From positions 1 through 20,288 of the forward strand of contig JAZOOY010000007.1 of the NCBI GenBank assembly GCA_045655325.1: a stretch of 20,288 nt of DNA. Reading direction: 5' to 3'. Positions 7,761 through 13,389 of the stretch are shown here, piece after piece. Position 1 is the first letter of the stretch. Each line of letters begins with the position of its first letter. The position numbers and the translations under genes were made by a program. The notes under the pieces were generated by a model. It was not told the DNA's origin. It saw only the letters and a program-made list of their open reading frames with translations, and made no database searches. This stretch comes from UBA1738 sp045655325. GTDB taxonomy: Bacteria > Bacillota > Clostridia > UBA1381.

Positions 7761-8686
7761 TGATAGAAATTCAAAAAAGTGATTTCTTTGAAACAGGTAA
7801 AGCGGGAGTTAAGAAAATCTTAACTCCCGATGATAAAAAAATTGACATCGTTGAATTTGACGATAAAAAGCTTTGCTATGTAAAAAGCGGAATGGGTTAC
7901 CCTGCAATCTATCCAATGCACGAAACTCATTTTGAGCCAAAAGCAGAAGCGATTTTGATGGACCTTGACGGAACAAGCGTTCACTCAGAAAGCTTTTGGA
8001 TGTGGGTAATTGAGCAGACCACAGCAAGATTACTTGGCAATTCAAACTTCAAAAAAGAAGCAGAAGACGAGCCATTTATTTCAGGACACTCTGTTTCTGA
8101 GCATCTTCAGTATATGATTGATAAGTATGCTAAAGGTTCAAGCTTGGAGCTTGCAAGACAGTACTATTTCCAAATTGTAAATCACGAAATGGACGAAATC
8201 CTAAAGGGAAGAGGTAAGCAGGATGCATTTACACCTGCACCAAACCTTAAGGAGTTCTTAACCACAGTTAAAAAGGAAGGCATAAAAATCGGTCTTGTAA
8301 CATCAGGACTTTACGAAAAGGCTATGCCTGAAATAATATCAGCATTTAAGCAACTTGATATGGGCGACCCAGTTGATTTTTATGATTCAATAATCACAGC
8401 GGGTTATGCGCTAAGAAAGGGCCAGACAGGAACACTTGGCGAGCTTGCACCAAAGCCACATCCATGGCTTTATGCAGAAACTGCAAGAGTTGGTCTTGGA
8501 ATTCCATTTGAAAGACGACATAAGGTGCTTGGAATCGAAGATTCATCAGCAGGCGTTGTATCAATCAAGCTTGCAGGATTTTCTTGTGTTGGTATTTCCG
8601 GTGGAAATATCGAGCAGGCAGGGGTTTCAGAGCTTTGTGATTACAAAATCAATAACCTTATGGAAATGCTTGATATTATTCTATAG
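7760..8686 (+). CDS. HAD-family sugar phosphatase or phosphomutase-like protein with N-terminal extension
   Basis: A 308-residue haloacid dehalogenase-type protein. Motif I is MDLDGT with D68 (nucleophile) and D70; motif II is the T-S-G of LVTSG near 183-185; motif III Lys lies in the KPHPWLY segment; motif IV is IEDSSAG. A helical cap follows motif I, as in subclass IA members such as beta-phosphoglucomutases and sugar phosphatases. About 60 residues precede motif I, much more than usual; this leader is of unknown role. The start ATG shares a base with the preceding TAA stop (TAATG), so translation is coupled to the GH38-like gene. Context suggests it acts on a phosphorylated sugar of the same pathway, but the substrate is not readable. 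Confidence 0.85.
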   Translation: MIEIQKSDFFETGKAGVKKILTPDDKKIDIVEFDDKKLCYVKSGMGYPAIYPMHETHFEPKAEAILMDLDGTSVHSESFWMWVIEQTTARLLGNSNFKKEAEDEPFISGHSVSEHLQYMIDKYAKGSSLELARQYYFQIVNHEMDEILKGRGKQDAFTPAPNLKEFLTTVKKEGIKIGLVTSGLYEKAMPEIISAFKQLDMGDPVDFYDSIITAGYALRKGQTGTLGELAPKPHPWLYAETARVGLGIPFERRHKVLGIEDSSAGVVSIKLAGFSCVGISGGNIEQAGVSELCDYKINNLMEMLDIIL

Positions 8687-8700
8687 TTGGAGAAGTAATT

Positions 8701-9945
8701 ATGAACAGATACGAATCAGCAAAAGAAATCTACGCAAAAATTGGCGTAGACACAGAACAGGCTATTGAAAAGCTAAAAAATATTCCTGTGTCACTTCACT
8801 GCTGGCAGGGTGATGACGTTAAGGGCTTTGACACAGACGGCCCACTAACAGGCGGTATACAGACAACAGGAAACTATATGGGTAGGGCAAGAACACCTGA
8901 TGAGCTTATAGCGGATATGGAAAAGGTTATGTCCCTTTGCCCAGGCAAGAAAAAACTAAACGTTCACGCTTGCTATGCGATTTTTGACGGCGAATTTGCG
9001 GACCGTGACAAGCTTGAACCAAAGCATTTTGCAAAATGGGTAGAGTTTGCAAAGGAAAGAAATATGGGTATTGATTTTAACCCAACATTCTTCTCACACC
9101 CAAAAGTAAAAGACGGCTTGACACTATCAAGCCCGGATGAGGCAACAAGAAAGTTCTGGATTGAACACGGTAAGGCTTGTATCAGAATTTCACAGTATTT
9201 TGCAGAAGAAACAGGCGTTCCTTGTGTTATGAACATCTGGACAGGTGATGGATTTAAAGACATTCCTGCCGACAGAATGGGTCCAAGAATGAGATATAAG
9301 GAATCTATTGAAGAAATTTTAGCAGAGCCATTTGATAAAAATCTTGTTAAACCTTGTGTTGAATCAAAGGTATTCGGCATCGGCGTTGAAGCATTCACAT
9401 CAGGAAGTGCAGAGTTCTCACTAACATTTGCCGCAACTCACGATGGATGCTTACCTCTTATGGATAACGGACATTACCATCCAACCGAAGTGGTTTCAGA
9501 CAAGATTCCAGCGCTACTTTGCTTCTTCCCTGAAATTGCACTTCACATCACAAGACCAATTCGTTGGGATAGTGACCACGTTGTTTTGTTTGATGATGAA
9601 ACAAGGGAAATGGCAAAGGAAATCGTAAGATGCGATGCACTAGATAGAGTGTATATGGCGCTTGACTACTTTGATGCAAGCATTAACAGAATTTCGGCTT
9701 GGACAATGGGCTTTAGAAACTGGCAGAAAGCACTTCTAAATGCTCTTTGTACTCCAAACGAACTTCTTACAAAACTTCAGGACAACAATGAACTTACAGA
9801 GCTTCAGGTTGTTCAGGACGAAATGAAGACAATGCCATTTGGTGACATTTGGGATGAATATTGCAGAAGGTGCAACGTTAAATGTGACAGAGAATGGTTT
9901 AGCGATATAAAAGAATATGAAAAAAAGGTCCTATCAGCAAGATAA
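8701..9945 (+). CDS. rhaA: L-rhamnose isomerase
   Basis: A 414-residue enzyme that interconverts L-rhamnose and L-rhamnulose in the cytoplasm. It matches Escherichia coli RhaA along its length: SLHCWQGDDV near 30-39, GGIQTTGNY, FNPTFFSHP, MNIWTGDG, a VESK-F-GIG block, DNGHYHPTEV and the RPIRWDSDHVV block. By alignment from memory, metal-binding residues equivalent to E. coli E234, D267, H270, H294, D302, D304 and D334 are E221, D255, H258, H282, D290, D292 and D322, all present. The ribosome site TGGAGAAG (8688-8695) overlaps the gap after the HAD gene, 14 bases upstream. Rhamnulokinase and rhamnulose-1-phosphate aldolase, the next pathway steps, are not in the window. Confidence 0.97.
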   Translation: MNRYESAKEIYAKIGVDTEQAIEKLKNIPVSLHCWQGDDVKGFDTDGPLTGGIQTTGNYMGRARTPDELIADMEKVMSLCPGKKKLNVHACYAIFDGEFADRDKLEPKHFAKWVEFAKERNMGIDFNPTFFSHPKVKDGLTLSSPDEATRKFWIEHGKACIRISQYFAEETGVPCVMNIWTGDGFKDIPADRMGPRMRYKESIEEILAEPFDKNLVKPCVESKVFGIGVEAFTSGSAEFSLTFAATHDGCLPLMDNGHYHPTEVVSDKIPALLCFFPEIALHITRPIRWDSDHVVLFDDETREMAKEIVRCDALDRVYMALDYFDASINRISAWTMGFRNWQKALLNALCTPNELLTKLQDNNELTELQVVQDEMKTMPFGDIWDEYCRRCNVKCDREWFSDIKEYEKKVLSAR

Positions 9946-9965
9946 GACCCACTCAATTAACGAAA

Positions 9966-10042
9966 GGTAAATGCTACACATGTAAAAAGTTCCTCTTTTA
10001 TTTTAAATCTTAATTTAAAAACAAGCATGTGTGGCGTTTACT
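9966..10042 (+). other. Long wobble-rich hairpin after rhaA
   Basis: Positions 9966-9983 (GGTAAATGCTACACATGT) pair with 10025-10042 over 18 bp, with four G-U wobbles and no mismatch when read as RNA. Inside lies a second stem, TTTTAAAT (10001-10008) with ATTTAAAA (10013-10020). No U-tract follows, so it is not a standard terminator; the G-U pattern fits an RNA structure on the + strand. It starts 21 bases after the rhaA stop and ends 10 bases before element copy B, so it may stabilise the mRNA end or belong to that element. Confidence 0.5.
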
Positions 10043-10052
10043 CATAAGATTA

Positions 10053-10374
10053 ATAATAAAACCTGAATAATACATCATGTATAATTCTATTAAAAGTTAT
10101 TATTAAAATAATGAGGTATGAGGCAGCTTCTTTCGTAATGAGTATTAATGTCGATAAGAATACATCATTACATGATACTCCTTGTCAAGTACCAAATTAC
10201 ATTTTAATGGCTTTTATGCCCCTATTTCTCCTTTGTGTACAAAAAACGGCTAATAGGATATATATAAGGGTGTATTTAAAGGTTTTGTTATATAGCAGGA
10301 GGATTGGGTATTAAAATAATATCCAATCCTCCTATCCTGATATTAATTAATAATAGAAAGAAAGGGATAAAAAA
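10053..10374 (+). repeat. Structured intergenic element, copy B (leader of dockerin gene)
   Basis: Second, longer copy of the element at 4475-4711. It has the identical 22-base box (10053-10074), GTAATGA (10135-10141) pairing with TCATTAC (10165-10171) around a 23-base loop where copy A has four bases, the TTGTGTACAA near-palindrome around 10233-10242, the 13-base box (10280-10292) and the terminal hairpin. It ends at a good ribosome site (AAAGGG, 10361-10366) for the dockerin gene. The promoter of that gene is expected here, but I could not place -35/-10 boxes with confidence. A 67-codon open frame at 10111-10314 crosses the shared hairpins and does not look coding. Confidence 0.7.
10297..10333 (+). 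promoter_or_regulatory. Terminal hairpin of element copy B
   Basis: A 15-bp stem (10297-10311 with 10319-10333, one G-U wobble) and a 7-base loop TAAAATA. Relative to copy A the two outer pairs next to the ATTGG core change from A-T to G-C and from C-G to A-T, both compensated, and three more pairs are added. It lies 41 bases before the dockerin ATG. Confidence 0.6.
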
Positions 10375-11055
10375 ATGAAAAGAAAGATTATTACTCTACT
10401 ACTAACAATATCTGCACTATTTGTATTTGGTTCTACTGTTATGGCAGCTGAAGGGAATAAAGCAAATGGCTTTTATGACCTTGGATCAGGAGAGAATGTC
10501 AAAATGACTGTTTTCTCCGGAGATACTGAAGTTTCAGCTACAGAAAAGAATGTAGACGGTGATGAAGAGCTGGAACAGTGGTATAAAGACTCTAATAAAA
10601 TCGGAGTTACATACACAGAGGCAATTGATGGTGCATATTATAGCATTGTATTGGTTGATGGCAGGGGATTGCCTACAAAGGATAGTAAAATATTTTACTT
10701 AAATCAGGCAACTGCAGAAGGAACAGATGTTGAATTTAAAGCGGGTATTGAAGCACCAGAGTCTACTGTCGATATGTCCCTTTATATTTCAAGCAATGCA
10801 GAAGGTTTCAAATTAGTTAATATCCCTGTAAGCTATGCAGTGGGTGTAGAATACCATACTCCTGGTGACGTAGATGGAAACGGCAAAATTGAGGTACTAG
10901 ACATCACTCTTACAAGAAGATTCATTACAGGTGGTTGGGGTGTAGTAATTAACGCAAAAGCAGCAGACGTAGATGCGGATAGTGCTTATACAGCAAGAGA
11001 CGTTATCCTTATGAGACGTTTCGTTGCAGGCGGTTATAACGTTGAACTTAAATAA
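10375..11055 (+). CDS. Secreted dockerin type I protein
   Basis: A 226-residue exported protein. Residues 1-24 form a signal peptide (MKRK, hydrophobic core, V-M-A cleavage site). Residues about 26-155 are a region without a domain I recognise, predicted to be beta-rich from its alternating pattern. Residues about 163-226 are a type I dockerin with two calcium-binding F-hand repeats: D165-D167-N169-K171-D176, and D198-D200-D202 with D209. Each repeat continues into a helix with RRF..GG. Dockerins anchor proteins to cohesins of a cellulosome or other surface complex. No catalytic domain is evident, which is unusual for the small size. It has its own structured leader (copy B), a ribosome site at 10361-10366, and a hairpin right after the stop. 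It may bind carbohydrate or act as an adaptor; this is inference. Confidence 0.9.
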   Translation: MKRKIITLLLTISALFVFGSTVMAAEGNKANGFYDLGSGENVKMTVFSGDTEVSATEKNVDGDEELEQWYKDSNKIGVTYTEAIDGAYYSIVLVDGRGLPTKDSKIFYLNQATAEGTDVEFKAGIEAPESTVDMSLYISSNAEGFKLVNIPVSYAVGVEYHTPGDVDGNGKIEVLDITLTRRFITGGWGVVINAKAADVDADSAYTARDVILMRRFVAGGYNVELK

Positions 11056-11056
11056 T

Positions 11057-11093
11057 CATAAAGAATGCAAGTTTTAAACTTGCATTCTTTATG
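11057..11093 (+). terminator. Hairpin after dockerin gene
   Basis: A perfect 15-bp stem (11057-11071 with 11079-11093) and a 7-base loop start two bases after the dockerin stop codon. The descending arm is followed by TTATAAGG and not by a clean U-run, so it may act as an mRNA-end stabiliser with the stronger terminator at 11177 finishing the transcript. Confidence 0.6.
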
Positions 11094-11176
11094 TTATAAG
11101 GTATAAAATAATTCAACATAAGTTCAACTTTTTTTATAAAAATATATGAAAAAGTAAAATAAAGCGTAAAAAATAA

Positions 11177-11217
11177 AAGCCGTAAATCCTGATAAAACAA
11201 GGATTTATGGCTTTTTT
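11177..11217 (+). terminator. Rho-independent terminator, probably bidirectional
   Basis: A 14-bp stem (11177-11190 with 11200-11213, one G-U) has a 9-base loop and ends in six Ts on the + strand. On the - strand the same stem is followed by TTTTATTTTTT. It would end the dockerin transcript and backstop the tcdA transcript coming from the other side. I see nothing else recognisable between 11218 and 11330. Confidence 0.85.
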
Positions 11218-11330
11218 CGATATAATACAAAACGACTTATTCAGGACTCATAATTCGAAGGTCAAACAAAGCACCAATAAGCAAAATTCGTATACCAGAC
11301 AACTCCATACAATATAGACGAAATTCAATA

Positions 11331-11360
11331 AAAAAGAAGAAGCATTGGCTTCTTCTTTTT
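11331..11360 (-). terminator. Rho-independent terminator of the icd-tcdA transcript
   Basis: On the - strand a 13-bp stem (11348-11360 with 11331-11343) and a 4-base loop end in a T-rich arm (CTTCTTCTTTTT) and further T/A bases. Its base overlaps the tcdA stop codon by two bases. This is a compact terminator for the - strand genes. Confidence 0.85.
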
Positions 11361-12057
11361 ACTTTAAAATAATATCTTTTATAACTTCGCCGGCGATAAT
11401 CATTCCGGCAACTGGTGGTACGAATGATACACTGCCGGGAACAGAACGTCTGCCGTTTTCGCCCTGCACGTTATCGTGGCAAATTGGCTCCTCTTTTGAA
11501 TAAAGAACTTTTAGATGATTTATTCCACGAGCCTTAAGTTCACGTCTCATAACGCGTGCCAGAGGGCATACAGAGGTTTTTGAAATGTCTGCAATTTCAA
11601 ACCTTGTCGGGTCAAGTTTATTTCCTGTACCCATACAGCTAATTATCGGCACAGAAAGCCTGTTGGCTTCTTCAATAAGAGTAAGTTTTGATGTTACAGT
11701 ATCAATAGCATCAACCACATAGTCATAACCATCTATGCTGACTTCCTTATCATTGGTGTAAAAACAGGGAATAGAAGTGACGTTGCATTCAGGATTGATT
11801 TCTAAAATTCTCTCCTTCATGACTTCAGTTTTGTTTTGACCAACAGTTGAAGACAGTGCCACAAGTTGTCTGTTTATATTACTAACAGATACAGTATCAT
11901 TATCAACTAGTGAAATTGTTCCAACTCCACCACGTGCCAATGCTTCGCATACATATGAGCCAACACCGCCAACGCCAAAGACGATAACTTTTGCATTTTT
12001 AAGCTTTAAAAGTGCATCATCGCCAAGCAAAAGTCGGCTTCGTTCAAATCTTTCCAT
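11359..12057 (-). CDS. tcdA: tRNA threonylcarbamoyladenosine dehydratase (TcdA/CsdL)
   Basis: A 232-residue ThiF/E1-like enzyme that, with ATP, converts t6A at position 37 of tRNA to its cyclic form. It begins with the ERFERSR-LLG segment typical of TcdA, followed by the nucleotide-binding glycine motif GVGGVGSYV (28-36), an N-I-N-R-Q motif contacting ATP, DAIDT, and the CMGTGNK-DPT segment. A late 'GSVSFVPPVAGM' block is also characteristic. Length is near the usual 230-270. It lies two bases downstream of icd on the - strand, so it is probably cotranscribed with it. General ThiF-family activation of another substrate is the alternative, but the signature segments favour TcdA. Confidence 0.92.
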   Translation of the reverse strand: MERFERSRLLLGDDALLKLKNAKVIVFGVGGVGSYVCEALARGGVGTISLVDNDTVSVSNINRQLVALSSTVGQNKTEVMKERILEINPECNVTSIPCFYTNDKEVSIDGYDYVVDAIDTVTSKLTLIEEANRLSVPIISCMGTGNKLDPTRFEIADISKTSVCPLARVMRRELKARGINHLKVLYSKEEPICHDNVQGENGRRSVPGSVSFVPPVAGMIIAGEVIKDIILK

Positions 12058-12059
12058 AA

Positions 12060-13274
12060 TTACATTAACTTCTTTAGAGTTTCGTTTACTTCAAGTAGGA
12101 ATTCTTCAGTTCCAACCTTTTTGATGTTTGGAAGAGTAGATAGAAGTGCAAGGTCGCCTGTCATAACGCCACTTTCGATAGTGTCAATAGTAGCTTTTTC
12201 AAGGTTGTTTGCAAATTTAACAAGTTCAGGTAGATTGTCAAGTTCTCCACGTTTTCTAAGTGCTCCTGTCCAAGCAAATAGTGTAGCAACACTGTTTGTA
12301 GATGTTGGTTCGCCCTTTAGGTGCTTGTAGTAGTGTCTCTGAACTGTGCCGTGAGCAGCTTCGTACTCATAAATTCCGTCAGGAGAAACAAGTACTGATG
12401 TCATCATAGCAAGGCTACCGTAAGCTGTAGCAACCATGTCACTCATAACGTCGCCATCGTAGTTCTTACAAGCCCAGATGTATCCTCCTTCTGAACGTAC
12501 AACTCTTGCAACAGCGTCATCAATTAGAGTATAGAAGTACTCAATACCTGCAGCTTCAAACTTTTCTTTGTATTCATTTTCATAAATTTCAGCAAAGATA
12601 TCTTTGAAGTGGTGGTCATACTTTTTAGAAATAGTATCCTTTGTTGCAAACCAGATGTCCTGCTTTGTATCAAGAGCATAGTTAAAGCAACATTTAGCAA
12701 AACTTGCAATAGAGTTGTCCTTGTTATGAAGACCCTGAATGATGCCGTCAGAATCTGCAAAATCATAGATTAACTCACGAACTTCATTTCCGTTTTCGTC
12801 AGTTGCCACAAGTTCGCACTTTGAACCCTTTTTAACTTGCATTTCAGTGTTCTTATAAACATCACCGTAAGCGTGACGGGCAATAGTGATAGGCTTTGTC
12901 CAGTTAGGGATGTATGGAGTGATACCCTTTACAATGATTGGTGCACGGAAAACTGTACCATCCAAAATTGCACGGATAGTTCCGTTAGGTGACTTCCACA
13001 TTTCCTTAAGGTCATATTCGTCCATTCTTGCAGCGTTTGGTGTGATTGTAGCACACTTTACAGCTACGCCGTACTTCTTTGTAGCTTCAGCTGAATCAAT
13101 AGTAACCTGGTCGTTTGTTTCGTTTCTGTATTCAAGACCTAAATCGTAGTATTCACTCTTTAAATCAACATAAGGAAGAATAAGAATATCCTTAATCATC
13201 TTCCAGATAATTCTGGTCATTTCGTCGCCGTTCATCTCGACAAGCGGTGTTATCATTTTAATTTTTTCTGCCAT
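12060..13274 (-). CDS. icd: NADP-dependent isocitrate dehydrogenase, type II (eukaryote-like)
   Basis: A 404-residue cytosolic enzyme oxidising isocitrate to 2-oxoglutarate with NADP. It belongs to the homodimeric subfamily that includes human IDH1, not the E. coli Icd type: N-terminal MITPLVEMNGDEMTR, KSPNGTIR for isocitrate binding, TKPI.IARHAYGDVYK, the metal Asp region IDDAVA, NYDGDVMSD, and the NADP-binding stretch with EAAHGTVQRH. All these blocks are intact. The ribosome site is AAAGGAG about 8 bases before the ATG on the - strand, and a sigma-A-like promoter lies at 13305-13333. It would supply 2-oxoglutarate and NADPH for glutamate synthesis. Confidence 0.96.
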   Translation of the reverse strand: MAEKIKMITPLVEMNGDEMTRIIWKMIKDILILPYVDLKSEYYDLGLEYRNETNDQVTIDSAEATKKYGVAVKCATITPNAARMDEYDLKEMWKSPNGTIRAILDGTVFRAPIIVKGITPYIPNWTKPITIARHAYGDVYKNTEMQVKKGSKCELVATDENGNEVRELIYDFADSDGIIQGLHNKDNSIASFAKCCFNYALDTKQDIWFATKDTISKKYDHHFKDIFAEIYENEYKEKFEAAGIEYFYTLIDDAVARVVRSEGGYIWACKNYDGDVMSDMVATAYGSLAMMTSVLVSPDGIYEYEAAHGTVQRHYYKHLKGEPTSTNSVATLFAWTGALRKRGELDNLPELVKFANNLEKATIDTIESGVMTGDLALLSTLPNIKKVGTEEFLLEVNETLKKLM

Positions 13275-13304
13275 AGTTTTTCTCCTTTAAAAAAATTCCT
13301 TTTA

Positions 13305-13333
13305 ATTGTACCATAATATAACATTTTTTGCAA
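13305..13333 (-). promoter_or_regulatory. Sigma-A-type promoter for icd-tcdA
   Basis: Read on the - strand, TTGCAA (13328-13333) is the -35, a 17-base spacer follows, and TACAAT (13305-13310) is the -10, preceded by TGG as an extended -10. It is 31 bases from the icd start. Confidence 0.75.
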
Positions 13334-13389
13334 TTAAAAATATAAACAAAATTCAGTATTTATACATTATTTTTTTGTATATTGTATTT

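Noticed and set aside
8973..9398. 141-codon open frame on the - strand opposite rhaA
   Set aside because: It lies wholly inside a strongly conserved rhaA sequence and has no recognisable product or ribosome site.
9966..10042. Intrinsic terminator of rhaA
   Set aside because: The stem is long but not followed by a U-tract, so it is listed as a hairpin of unknown role.
10111..10314. Possible 67-residue small protein inside element copy B
   Set aside because: It has no good ribosome site, its frame is not kept in copy A, and it crosses hairpins that are shared between copies, so the DNA looks like a structured leader.
4475..10374. The two repeated elements as ends of a composite transposon
   Set aside because: No transposase, no terminal inverted repeats at the outer borders and no target duplication could be found; each copy sits directly before a gene start.
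11048..11230. 60-codon open frame on the - strand between dockerin gene and tcdA
   Set aside because: It is made of the arms of two terminator hairpins and AT-rich filler.
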